Translations under genes and position numbers: made by a program
Notes under the pieces: model-generated
The model's input: only the letters and a program-made list of their open reading frames with translations
The model's database searches: none
Told to the model about the DNA's origin: nothing
DNA from: Citricoccus sp. SGAir0253
GTDB lineage: Bacteria > Actinomycetota > Actinomycetes > Actinomycetales > Micrococcaceae
Length of the DNA: 64,000 bases
NCBI RefSeq assembly: GCF_005877055.1
Contig: NZ_CP039424.1
Coordinates: 62,001 to 126,000 of the forward strand
Reading direction: 5' to 3'
Shown here: one piece after another, positions 29,420 through 37,099 of the stretch
Position numbering within the stretch: the stretch's first letter is position 1
Layout of the letters: each line of letters begins with the position of its first letter

Positions 29420-30199
29420 ATGTCCAAGCGCATCGACGCCATCGACCTGAACGTCTACTACGGCGGCTTCCGCGCCGTGGAGGGCGTGAACATCAACATC
29501 GAGCCGCGGTCCGTCACCGCGTTCATCGGCCCCTCGGGCTGCGGCAAGACCACCTTCCTGCGCACCATCAACCGCATGCACGAGGTCCTGCCCGGGGCCC
29601 GCGCCGAGGGCAAGATGCTGCTGGACGGGGAGGACATCTACGCCCCCGGCGTGGACCCCGTGACCGTCCGCACCATGGTGGGCATGGTGTTCCAGCGGCC
29701 GAACCCGTTCCCCACCATGTCCATCCGGGACAACATCCTGGCGGGCTACAAGCTCAACGGCACCCGGATGTCCAAGTCCGCGGCGGACGACATCGTGGAG
29801 AAGTCCCTGCGGGGGGCCAACCTGTGGAACGAGGTCAAGGACCGCCTCGACAAGCCCGGCTCCGGCCTGTCCGGCGGCCAGCAGCAGCGGCTGTGCATCG
29901 CCCGCTCCATCGCCGTGGAGCCGGACGTCATCCTGATGGACGAGCCGTGCTCGGCGCTGGACCCGATCTCCACGCTGGCGATCGAGGACCTCATCAACGA
30001 GCTCAAGGACAACTACACGGTCGTCATCGTCACCCACAACATGCAGCAGGCCGCTCGCGTGGCGGACAAGACCGCGTTCTTCAACATCGCCGGCACCGGC
30101 AAGCCCGGCAAGCTCATCGAGTACGACGACACCTCCGTCATCTTCAACAACCCCAAGAACAAGCAGACCGAGGACTACGTCTCCGGTCGCTTCGGCTGA
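29420..30199 (+). CDS. pstB: Phosphate ABC transporter ATP-binding protein PstB
   Basis: ATPase of the Pst importer, 259 residues, the family's normal size. Walker [11 protein letters not shown]-loop [10 protein letters not shown] (PstB-specific), signature LSGGQQQRL, Walker [14 protein letters not shown] and the switch His in [11 protein letters not shown] are all present. GAAGGAAAG precedes ATG 29420. It closes the pstSCAB operon; no phoU is adjacent on this strand. A hairpin (30234-30266) follows. Confidence 0.98.
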   Translation: MSKRIDAIDLNVYYGGFRAVEGVNINIEPRSVTAFIGPSGCGKTTFLRTINRMHEVLPGARAEGKMLLDGEDIYAPGVDPVTVRTMVGMVFQRPNPFPTMSIRDNILAGYKLNGTRMSKSAADDIVEKSLRGANLWNEVKDRLDKPGSGLSGGQQQRLCIARSIAVEPDVILMDEPCSALDPISTLAIEDLINELKDNYTVVIVTHNMQQAARVADKTAFFNIAGTGKPGKLIEYDDTSVIFNNPKNKQTEDYVSGRFG

Positions 30200-30233
30200 C
30201 CGGGAGACCGGGGGCGAGCGCTCCCGGGCACCC

Positions 30234-30266
30234 ACGGGGCGGGATCCGGCGCGGGTCCCGCCCCGT
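30234..30266. terminator. Terminator between pstB and the convergent pit gene
   Basis: Perfect 11-bp stem ACGGGGCGGGA (30234-30244) / TCCCGCCCCGT (30256-30266) around an 11-nt loop, 35 nt after pstB. It can act in both directions between the two convergent phosphate operons. Confidence 0.7.
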
Positions 30267-30341
30267 CGTCGTCCCCGGGGTCCCGCGCGGCCGGCCTCGA
30301 CGCGCCGCCCGGCCCGCCCCGTCGTCGTCCCCGGGGTCCCG
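30257..30341. repeat. 29-bp direct repeat, 56-bp period
   Basis: The 29-bp word beginning CCCGCCCCGTCGTCGTCC is present identically at 30257-30285 and 30313-30341. The first copy includes the right arm of the terminator, so the duplication could provide an alternative pairing partner. Confidence 0.85.
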
Positions 30342-30365
30342 GTCGCGCCCTCCGGCGCGGCGCGC

Positions 30366-31385
30366 TCAGAGCAGGGGGGTGCCCGCCGCGGCGAGGAGCA
30401 GGGCCGCGCCGCCGCAGGCGAGGAACGTGACCACCCAGTAGGACGCGATGCGGGAGAGCTCCTGCCAGCGCACCGCCGTGTAGCGCTGGTTCTGCCCGGC
30501 GCCGGCGATCGCCCCCACCGTGGCGTGCGTGGAGGACAGGGGCAGGTGGAGGGCGTAGGAGCCGGCGAACAGCAGCAGGGCGCTCACCGTGGAGGCGACG
30601 GCGGAGCGGAGGGGATCGAGGACCACGATCCGCTCGGTCAGGGTGTGCGCGATCCGCCAGCCCCCGAGGAGGGTGCCGAGGCCCAGGATGCCTCCCGCGA
30701 GCACGGGGATCCACCACGCGGACCCGAGGGAGATGCCGGCGGGGACGAAGGCCAGGAGCAGGCCGAAGCTGACCCGCTGGCCGGACTGCACCCCGTGGCC
30801 CAGGGCGTTGGCGGCCCCGGTGACGGACAGCGCCATCCGGGCCACCCGGTTCACGGTCCGGGTGGCCGCCTCCCGGCCGAGCCAGGCCGCAGGGGTGACG
30901 AGCAGCCACGAGAGGAGCCAGGCCAGGCCCGGGGTGACCACCAGCCCCAGCGTCACCACCAGCACGAGGCCCCACCACCAGTCCATGTCGATCCCGTGGT
31001 CGCCCGTGATCGCCAGGGCGGCGCTGCCCCCGACCAGCCCGGCCAGCAGGGAGTGCGTCATGGACACGGGCATCCCGCGGGCCCAGGCGAACAGGCCCCA
31101 GCCCACGGCCCCCAGCAGGGCGGCGGTGCCGAGCAGCAGTCCGGAGCCGCCCTGGTAGAGGCCCGGCGGCAGCGCGGCCCACGCCGTGGAGAGGAGGCCG
31201 CCGGAGAGCACTCCGCCCACCGCGTTCATCGCGGCCGCCAGCACCAGGGCCGACCCCGGCGTCAGGGCGCGGCTGCGCACGGGCAGCGCGATGGCGTTGG
31301 GGGCGTCGCGGAAGCCGTTGACGAGGCCGAAGGCGAGGGACAGCGCGACGACGACGACCGTCATCACCAGCAGCGTGGTGGGCAC
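30366..31385 (-). CDS. pit: Inorganic phosphate transporter, PiT family
   Basis: Low-affinity, ion-coupled phosphate transporter. The 339-residue protein has about ten hydrophobic segments and the two family repeats: N-terminal GFRDAPNAIALPV and the inverted copy GAANALGHGVQSGQR. The length suits the compact bacterial/archaeal Pit form. It begins with GTG 3 nt after the stop of the DUF47 gene, the standard Pit-accessory pair. Facing pstSCAB tail to tail, it puts both phosphate uptake routes at one locus. Confidence 0.93.
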   Translation of the reverse strand: MPTTLLVMTVVVVALSLAFGLVNGFRDAPNAIALPVRSRALTPGSALVLAAAMNAVGGVLSGGLLSTAWAALPPGLYQGGSGLLLGTAALLGAVGWGLFAWARGMPVSMTHSLLAGLVGGSAALAITGDHGIDMDWWWGLVLVVTLGLVVTPGLAWLLSWLLVTPAAWLGREAATRTVNRVARMALSVTGAANALGHGVQSGQRVSFGLLLAFVPAGISLGSAWWIPVLAGGILGLGTLLGGWRIAHTLTERIVVLDPLRSAVASTVSALLLFAGSYALHLPLSSTHATVGAIAGAGQNQRYTAVRWQELSRIASYWVVTFLACGGAALLLAAAGTPLL

Positions 31386-31388
31386 CGG

Positions 31389-32015
31389 TCAGGACTCCCG
31401 CACGAGGACGCGGCCGAGGTGGACGGCGACCTGGCGGACGGCGGCGACGGCAGCCTCCAGGCCGCGGGCGGTCTCCCGCTGGCGGTTGTAGTTGCGCTGG
31501 AGCAGGTCCCCGGTCATCCCCGAGACCCACTGGACCAGGAGGCGCTCGGCCCGCGTGCACATGCGCTGCAGCTGGACCCAGGTCTCCTCCAGCTGGTCGA
31601 GGTCCCGGAACTGGCGCGTCGCGTCCTCGAGCAGGTCGGCCTGGCGGCCCAGGATCTCCAGGATGTCCATGGCCTCGCCGGGCAGGCGGTACTGCTGGGT
31701 GGCGATGATGACGCCGCCGGCGATGCAGACCTTGTCCACCGCGTTGTTGAGGCCGTCCGCCAGGAGGTAGAGGTCCTCCCGCGGCAGCGGGGTGATGAAG
31801 GCGCTGCGCAGGCTGGTCATGAGGCCCATGAGCCGGGCCGTGGCCTCGGCGTCGATCCGGGCCAGTTCGGCGTCCACGTCCGCCGCGTGGGCGGGGGTGG
31901 AGCCCATCAACTGGGAGACCTGGTCCACGGCGGAGCGCATGGCTGCGGTGAGGGCGGCGAGGTGTTCGAGGCTGGCGGAGTCCGGTGCGAGCAACCGGGA
32001 CAGGGAGAAGCTCAT
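31389..32015 (-). CDS. DUF47 family PhoU-like Pit accessory protein
   Basis: A 208-residue all-helical cytosolic protein of the PhoU-like DUF47 family, including FITPLPREDLYLLADGLNNAVDKV, its most conserved segment. DUF47 proteins accompany Pit transporters and are thought to regulate them. On the minus strand TATCCT (32024-32029) ends 8 nt before ATG 32015, so this two-gene operon probably starts with a leaderless gene. A longer frame upstream to 32213 is not supported. Confidence 0.92.
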   Translation of the reverse strand: MSFSLSRLLAPDSASLEHLAALTAAMRSAVDQVSQLMGSTPAHAADVDAELARIDAEATARLMGLMTSLRSAFITPLPREDLYLLADGLNNAVDKVCIAGGVIIATQQYRLPGEAMDILEILGRQADLLEDATRQFRDLDQLEETWVQLQRMCTRAERLLVQWVSGMTGDLLQRNYNRQRETARGLEAAVAAVRQVAVHLGRVLVRES

Positions 32016-32267
32016 CACCCCGTAGGATAGCCCGCCGCGGGGTCCCGGGGCGGCGTCCGGAGTCCTGTTGAGCGACGTCCGGGGGGAGGGCGGTGCCGGA
32101 CCGGGAACGCCTCTCGGCGAGTGGCCGCTCGTGGCGGCGAGATATTGGAGCCCGGGGTTACCGCGGCCCGGCACCGGCATCCAGTGTGCGCGCCGGACGG
32201 GGCCGCTGTCCACCGCGGGAGGCGGGATCAGCCCGCGGCGGAACCGGGAATGCGCGAGGGCGGCCCC
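32016..32267. other. Intergenic region upstream of the DUF47-pit operon
   Basis: Apart from the TATCCT hexamer next to DUF47, this 252-bp gap holds no convincing gene. A short A+T-rich patch (GAGATATTGG, 32139-32148) stands out. The preceding minus-strand gene ends at 32268 without an obvious terminator. Confidence 0.5.
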
Positions 32268-32942
32268 TCAGTCCAGGGTGCCGGCGCGCCAGGCCGCCGC
32301 GGCCTCCTCCAGCTCCTCGGCCGTGCCGAGCAGCCGCTTGGCCTGCCGCAGGAGGGCGCCCGCCTGCTCCGGCCGGCCCGCCTCCAGCGCCTCGGCGTGG
32401 TGGGCCTGGCCGAGGCAGACCACGCGGCAGTACGCCGCGGCGCGCTCGAGGGCCACGTCGAAGTCCCCGGTGAAGGCGCCCGTGAGGATGTGGTCGGTGA
32501 GCACCTGCAGCTCGCGGGCGCCCGGGGGCTCGATCGCCCCCGCGATGGCCCGGGCCACGTGGGCGCCGTAGCCGGCGCGGTACCACGCGGCCCACTGGGC
32601 GCCGTTGCGGGTCGTGGCGGTGCGCAGGGCGTACAGCCGCCACAGGGCGCCGCCGAGGGAGATCGCGGGGGCGTCGGCCCACAGTCCCGCCACGGTGTCG
32701 ATGCCGGTCTCCTCCACCAGCCCCACGAGCCGCTGCACCGCCTGCTCGTCCGCGCCGCCGCGGCCGCCCTCGACCAGCGCGCGCGCCAGCAGGGCCGCGC
32801 CCTCCGCCGTCTCCGCCGGGTCCGGGCCGCCCTCGAAGGGGGCGAACTGCTCGGGAGCGAACGGCCGGGGCCGGTGGTGCCGGACGGTGCCGGCCGCCGT
32901 CGAGCTCGGGGACCGGTGGGACTGCCTCCGGGGGGACGTCAC
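32268..32942 (-). CDS. Conserved hypothetical protein, helical
   Basis: A 224-residue cytosolic protein: a basic, Ser/Pro-rich N-terminus, then a helical body rich in Ala/Leu/Arg/Glu with FAPEQFAPFEGGPDPAE near residue 28 and WRLYALRTATTRNGAQWAAWYRAGYGAHVA in the middle. No catalytic motif or membrane helix is visible. Codon usage and third-position G+C look coding, and similar proteins are, as I recall, annotated as hypothetical in Micrococcaceae. GTG 32942 has no strong ribosome site; the start could be internal. Function unknown. Confidence 0.65.
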   Translation of the reverse strand: MTSPRRQSHRSPSSTAAGTVRHHRPRPFAPEQFAPFEGGPDPAETAEGAALLARALVEGGRGGADEQAVQRLVGLVEETGIDTVAGLWADAPAISLGGALWRLYALRTATTRNGAQWAAWYRAGYGAHVARAIAGAIEPPGARELQVLTDHILTGAFTGDFDVALERAAAYCRVVCLGQAHHAEALEAGRPEQAGALLRQAKRLLGTAEELEEAAAAWRAGTLD

Positions 32943-33114
32943 GGGTGGGGGACCTCTCGAGGTGCGGGGACGGGGGTTCCCCCACGGTACGCCTCCATCC
33001 TGAGGGGTGGCTGGCCGTGGCCGTGCGCCGTGCCCGCCGGCCTCCGCGGGCCGGATCCCCGGGTCCGACGGCGGCCCCGTCCGGTAGCATGGACAGCGGC
33101 CTCGGGCAGGCCGG

Positions 33115-33190
33115 GGGCCTTTAGCTCAGTTGGTAGAGCATCGGACTTTTAATCCGCTGGTCGCGGGTTCGAGCCCCGCAGGGCCCACCA
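33115..33190 (+). tRNA. tRNA-Lys(TTT)
   Basis: Cloverleaf: acceptor GGGCCTT/AGGGCCC, D-arm GCTC...GAGC, anticodon loop CTTTTAA (anticodon TTT), T-arm GCGGG-TTCGAGC-CCCGC, discriminator A and encoded CCA (33188-33190). TAGCAT (33085-33090) is the likely -10. Lysine is charged by the LysS encoded at 15 kb. Confidence 0.97.
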
Positions 33191-33195
33191 CCGGG

Positions 33196-33232
33196 CGGTC
33201 CCCGCCGTGGACGGCGTCCGCGGCGGGGACCG
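33196..33232 (+). terminator. tRNA-Lys terminator
   Basis: CGGTCCCCGCC (33196-33206) pairs perfectly with GGCGGGGACCG (33222-33232); the 15-nt loop holds a small inner stem. It starts 6 nt after the tRNA. Confidence 0.75.
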
Positions 33233-33534
33233 TCGCCGTCCGGGAGGACGGGTGCTCGCCCCTCGCCGCGCGAGAGGTTTCGGAATGGTCACGGCCCCCC
33301 GGTCCGCATCAAGATTCCATAACCCTCGGGCGGTCGGCCGGAGGGTGCCCGGGATGGGCGCGGTGGGCTGCCGCCCGGCGGCACGCGGGCCAGAAGCCGC
33401 GTGACATGGGCGTTCCCGGCCTCTCCGCACGCGCCGGGGGCCGAGCGGCCCGGTCGTCGGCCGCCGGGCCGAGGATGAACTACCGGTCAGTAACCCCCTG
33501 TCGCGGCGTGCGGTTCATGCCTACCCTGATCGGC
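33233..33534. promoter_or_regulatory. 302-bp intergenic region with an inverted repeat
   Basis: No convincing gene. GGTTTCGGAAT (33276-33286) and ATTCCATAACC (33314-33324) form arms matching at 9 of 11 positions, in an unusually A+T-containing patch. TACCCT (33522-33527) lies 7 nt before the ATG of the next gene and is its probable -10. Confidence 0.45.
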
Positions 33535-34863
33535 ATGAGTGCTTCCCTCCGGAGGCTCCGCCGCAGGGTCCTCCTCGGCGGCGCCCTTGTGCCCGTGGCC
33601 GCCGTGGCCACGGCCCTCGGCATCCCCGGGGCCGCCGCGGCCCCCGGTCCCGAGGTGCACGCGGCCATGGTGGCGGGACGCGACACCCGGCTCGCGTTCG
33701 ACCTCGACGATGCCCTGCCGGAGCACCCCGACCTGGTGCGCCGCCTGCAGTGGATGCGGGCCGGCGAGGTGCCCGCCGCCCGGCCGGGCGACCTGCGGGT
33801 GGCCACCTTCTCGGCCGGGCTGAGCCGATCCGTCCCCGGCCGGCTGGCCGAGGAGGTCTCGGCCCCCGGCTCCGAGCGGGCCGAGCGCGTGGCCGAGACC
33901 GTCCAGCGCGCCGCCCCGGACGTCGTGCTGCTGACGGACGTGGACGTGGACGGCGGCGACGAGGCCGCGCGGGACTTCCGGACGAACTACCTGGCCGTGG
34001 GCACCGGCGGCCAGGAGGGCATCGACTACCCCTACGTCTACACGGCCGAGGTCAACAACGGCGTGGACACCGGGGCGGACCTGGACGACGACGGCGTGAT
34101 CGGCGGGACGGGCGACTCCTTCGGCCCGGGCGAGTTCGCCGGCCAGCACGGCATGGTGCTCTACTCCCGCTATCCCCTGGACACCGGGTCGATCCGCACC
34201 TTCCGGGACCTGCGCTGGGACGAGATGCCCTACAACGCCCTGCCGGAGGACGACTACACCGAGCTCGAGCGGTCCGTGCTGCGGCTGTCCTCCACCGCCC
34301 ACTGGGACATCCCGGTGCGGGTGGGCGGCCGCACGGTCCACGTCCTGGCCTCCCAGCCGGTGGACCCCGCGTCCGGGGAGTCCTCGGCCGCGCGCCACCA
34401 CGACGAGATGCGGTTCTGGTCCGACTACGTCACCGGCCGCGGGGACTACATCACGGACGATGCCGGCCGGTCCGGCGGGCTGGCGCGGGACAGCGACTTC
34501 GTGCTCGCCGGCACCTTCGGGGACCGCACCGGGACCGCCCTGGACGAGGACCACCCCTCGGCCATCCGGGCGCTGCTGGACGCCGAGGTCATCCGGGACC
34601 CGGAGCCGGAGTCCGCCGGGGCGCGCGCCGCCGACCGGGACGAGGCCACGGCCACCCACGCGGTGCGGGACGGCGAGGGCGAGCTGGTCCTGGACCGCAC
34701 CGACTTCGTCCTGCCCTCCGCCTCGCTGTCCACGAGCGCCTCGGGCGTGTTCTGGCCCCTCCCCGGCCAGCTGGGCTCCCACCTGACGCCGACCGGCGGC
34801 GACGCGGACCGGGCCGGCCTCAGCGAGCACCGGCTCGTGTGGGCCGACGTCACCCTGGGCTGA
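33535..34863 (+). CDS. Exported endonuclease/exonuclease/phosphatase-fold protein with altered active site
   Basis: A 442-residue precursor with a twin-arginine-like leader (RRLRRRVLLGG, then a hydrophobic stretch and AAAA before about residue 37). The body follows the exported EEP subfamily closely: IDYPYVYTAEVNNGV, GQHGMVLYSRYP, LRLSSTAHWDIPV, EMRFWSDYV, SGVFWPLPG and HRLVWADV. The catalytic positions differ: TDVD at 134-137 where NEFD is usual, ASQP at 272-275 for ASHP, GTFGD at 326-330 for GDQN-type, and SEH at 430-432 for SDH. It may therefore be inactive or changed in chemistry. Leaderless arrangement with TACCCT. Confidence 0.8.
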   Translation: MSASLRRLRRRVLLGGALVPVAAVATALGIPGAAAAPGPEVHAAMVAGRDTRLAFDLDDALPEHPDLVRRLQWMRAGEVPAARPGDLRVATFSAGLSRSVPGRLAEEVSAPGSERAERVAETVQRAAPDVVLLTDVDVDGGDEAARDFRTNYLAVGTGGQEGIDYPYVYTAEVNNGVDTGADLDDDGVIGGTGDSFGPGEFAGQHGMVLYSRYPLDTGSIRTFRDLRWDEMPYNALPEDDYTELERSVLRLSSTAHWDIPVRVGGRTVHVLASQPVDPASGESSAARHHDEMRFWSDYVTGRGDYITDDAGRSGGLARDSDFVLAGTFGDRTGTALDEDHPSAIRALLDAEVIRDPEPESAGARAADRDEATATHAVRDGEGELVLDRTDFVLPSASLSTSASGVFWPLPGQLGSHLTPTGGDADRAGLSEHRLVWADVTLG

Positions 34864-34871
34864 GGCCGACC

Positions 34872-35609
34872 GTGCACGCCCAGACCCTCTCCAGCGGCCA
34901 CCACGTCGTCTGGTCCCGTCCGCCCGCCGAGCGCCGCGGCACCGACCTGGTGGTGGTGGTCCACGGCTACGGCGCCAACGAGGTGCGCGCGGCCCAGGCC
35001 TACTTCGGCATGCTCCCCGAGGGCACCACCGGCCTGGCCGTGCGCGGGGGGTTCGAGATCGACGCCGGCGCCTACCCCGTCGCGGACGGGACCGACGGCG
35101 CCGGGGCGGGCCCCGGCGGGCCGGACCCGGGCGCGTGGGGCTGGTTCCTGCTGGACTACTTCCTGACGAACGACTTCGCCGAGGTGGTCGCCTCCGCCCA
35201 CCGGGTGTTCGACCTGCTCGACGCCGAGGAGGTGTCCGGCGCCGGATTCGGCTCCGTGGCGCTGCTCGGGCACTCGCAGGGCATGGCGATGGCCTCGACG
35301 GTCTGCCGGCTGAGGCCGGAGGCCTTCGCCTGCGTGGTGGGACTCAGTGGGTTCGTGCTGTCCAACCCGCTGCTGGCCACCCTCGACGCCCCGCCCGAGG
35401 GTCCCGGGCCCCGCCCGTTCTTCTGGGGCCGGGACGTCGCGGACCTGGTGATCAACCCGGACGCGATCGCGTTCACCGCCGACTGGCTGGAGCGGCACAC
35501 CCACCTGACGGCGCGCACCTACGAGGGCATGGGCCACGGCACGAGCCCGGAGGAGGCCAGGGACGTGCGGATCTTCCTCAAGCACGCCCTGGCCGCCGCG
35601 CGTCAGTAG
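34872..35609 (+). CDS. Alpha/beta hydrolase, phospholipase/carboxylesterase type
   Basis: A 245-residue serine hydrolase without signal peptide. VVVVHGYGAN forms the oxyanion region; GHSQG at 133-137 holds the nucleophile Ser135; the acid is probably in FFWGRDVADLVI and the base His in YEGMGHGT. This is the carboxylesterase/Abhydrolase_2 layout; the substrate is unknown. GTG 34872 lies 8 nt after the EEP gene stop, so the two form an operon. Its 3' end overlaps the convergent DUF6458 gene by 7 bp. Confidence 0.85.
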   Translation: MHAQTLSSGHHVVWSRPPAERRGTDLVVVVHGYGANEVRAAQAYFGMLPEGTTGLAVRGGFEIDAGAYPVADGTDGAGAGPGGPDPGAWGWFLLDYFLTNDFAEVVASAHRVFDLLDAEEVSGAGFGSVALLGHSQGMAMASTVCRLRPEAFACVVGLSGFVLSNPLLATLDAPPEGPGPRPFFWGRDVADLVINPDAIAFTADWLERHTHLTARTYEGMGHGTSPEEARDVRIFLKHALAAARQ

Positions 35610-35854
35610 TCGCGCGTCTCCCGCCGGGTGATCGACTCGCCCGTGTCCGGGTCCTGCACGTTCCGGGCCTCGGTGACGCGGCGCCGGGAGCCCGAGGCCC
35701 CCATCTGGACGAGGGACAGGACCAGGAGCAGGGCGCCGGCGGCCATGAGGATGTAGCCCGCGATCGTCAGGTCGATGCCGGGGATCACGTCCTGCACGGC
35801 GAAGGCGATGATGGCGCCGATGGCGATCAGGGCGATGGAGCTTCCGAAACGCAT
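35603..35854 (-). CDS. DUF6458 family small membrane protein
   Basis: An 83-residue protein with two membrane helices (about 6-24 and 31-50) and a basic, then acidic tail ending EARNVQDPDTGESITRRETRDY. This is the DUF6458 pattern, widespread in actinobacteria, with no known function. AAGGGGAAC precedes the ATG. The last 7 bp overlap the esterase gene on the other strand, leaving no room for a terminator between them. Confidence 0.8.
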   Translation of the reverse strand: MRFGSSIALIAIGAIIAFAVQDVIPGIDLTIAGYILMAAGALLLVLSLVQMGASGSRRRVTEARNVQDPDTGESITRRETRDY

Positions 35855-35988
35855 GGTGTTCCCCTTCGGTCGAGCGTGCGGCCGGACCCCGCTCGGGCCT
35901 GGCCTGCGCGTAGTGTTTCAGGAGCAGGGGCGAACGGGCCACCCGTGCCGCCCCGGTGCCACCAGGACAGCCAGCACAGGAGGACACG

Positions 35989-37026
35989 ATGGCCAAGAGG
36001 TCGATCATCGCGGGCATGGCCGGGCGAAGGGCCGCCGACTTCGCCCTGAACCGGGCCCTGGACGAACAGGGCAACCCCACGCCGGCGTTCCAGCGCATGG
36101 TGCTCAAGGCCATGGACGTCCAGCGGCCCCTCGTGCTGCGCAACCTCAACCGGCTGCGGCGGCAGAACCCCTCGGACACGCCCGCCCAGCTGGCCGAGCG
36201 GCTGGGGGCGCAGTACCTGAGGGCGGTCACGGGGGGCGGCGCCGCCGTCGGGGGCACCGCCGTGGTCCCCGGCGTGGGCACCGCGGCCGCGCTGGGACTG
36301 TCCGCGGCCGCCACCGTGGGGTTCCTCGAGGCGACCGCCCTCTACGCGCAGTCGATCGCCGAGCTCATGGGCATCCCCACGGACGACCCGCAGCGGGCCC
36401 AGACCCTCGTGATGGCGGTGATGCTCGGCGACGACGGCCGCCGGCTGCTGCGCGACTTCACGAGCCAGGCCCACGGTGCCGGCCCCGGGCCGCTGGCCGG
36501 CCCCGGGCCGCTGGCCGGCGCCGTGTCCGTGCTGTCCGGCTCCTCCGGGATCTCCGAGGCGCTCTTCCAGCAGATGAAGCGGATGTTCCTCAAGCGGTTC
36601 CTCATCCGCCAGGGCGCGGGCCTGTTCGGCCGCCTCGTGCCCTTCGGGATCGGTGCCGTGATCGGCGGCCTGGGCAACCGCGCCATGGGCAAGGGCGTGG
36701 TCAAGGCCGCGCAGGACCTGTTCGGCCCGCTGCCGGAGCAGGTCCCCGGCACGCTGGCCGCCGAGTTGCGGGCCCTGCCGTCCGGCCGGGGCGCGCGCCA
36801 GGACGCGGGCCGCGAACCGGCCGCGCCGGAGGCAGTGGACGGCGCGGAGGACGCCGGGCCGGCCGGCTTCCGCGCCCTGCTCGCCGAGGACGAGCGCCGG
36901 GACGCCGAGGAGCTGCGGGACGAGGGGACGCTGGCCGAGCTCGGCGTGGACGAGACCCCGGAGGAGTTCGCCGCGGAGGTCGAGGCGGCCCGCCGGGCCC
37001 ACCGGCGGGCCCGCGGGGAGCGGTAG
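35989..37026 (+). CDS. Hypothetical protein with Gly/Ala hydrophobic core
   Basis: A 345-residue protein. An N-terminal helical part (RMVLKAMDVQRPLVLRNLN) is followed by a Gly/Ala-rich hydrophobic stretch (about 82-117) reminiscent of EcsC-type proteins, a second Gly-rich segment (about 208-232), and an acidic C-terminus ending TPEEFAAEVEAARRAHRRARGER. A duplicated GPGPLA unit near 163-176 looks like a local repeat. Probably membrane-associated. AGGAGG (35978-35983) sits 5 nt before the ATG. I cannot assign a family with certainty. Confidence 0.65.
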   Translation: MAKRSIIAGMAGRRAADFALNRALDEQGNPTPAFQRMVLKAMDVQRPLVLRNLNRLRRQNPSDTPAQLAERLGAQYLRAVTGGGAAVGGTAVVPGVGTAAALGLSAAATVGFLEATALYAQSIAELMGIPTDDPQRAQTLVMAVMLGDDGRRLLRDFTSQAHGAGPGPLAGPGPLAGAVSVLSGSSGISEALFQQMKRMFLKRFLIRQGAGLFGRLVPFGIGAVIGGLGNRAMGKGVVKAAQDLFGPLPEQVPGTLAAELRALPSGRGARQDAGREPAAPEAVDGAEDAGPAGFRALLAEDERRDAEELRDEGTLAELGVDETPEEFAAEVEAARRAHRRARGER

Positions 37027-37099
37027 GGGCGTCCCGGGCGGGGCCCGGGCCCGCGGCCGGAGCGCGGTCCTCGGCCACGCGCCGGGCCGCGCCCGGTCC

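Noticed and set aside
30257-30341. CRISPR-like array
   Set aside because: Only two repeat copies with one spacer-sized gap, tied to a terminator arm; no cas gene in the window.
32993-33090. Protein-coding gene just upstream of tRNA-Lys
   Set aside because: No start with a ribosome site; the stretch contains the probable tRNA promoter (TAGCAT) and reads as non-coding.
33149-33430. Minus-strand 93-codon frame over tRNA-Lys
   Set aside because: It begins antisense to the tRNA and encodes an Arg/Pro-rich string ending in the typical false peptide translated from antisense tRNA.
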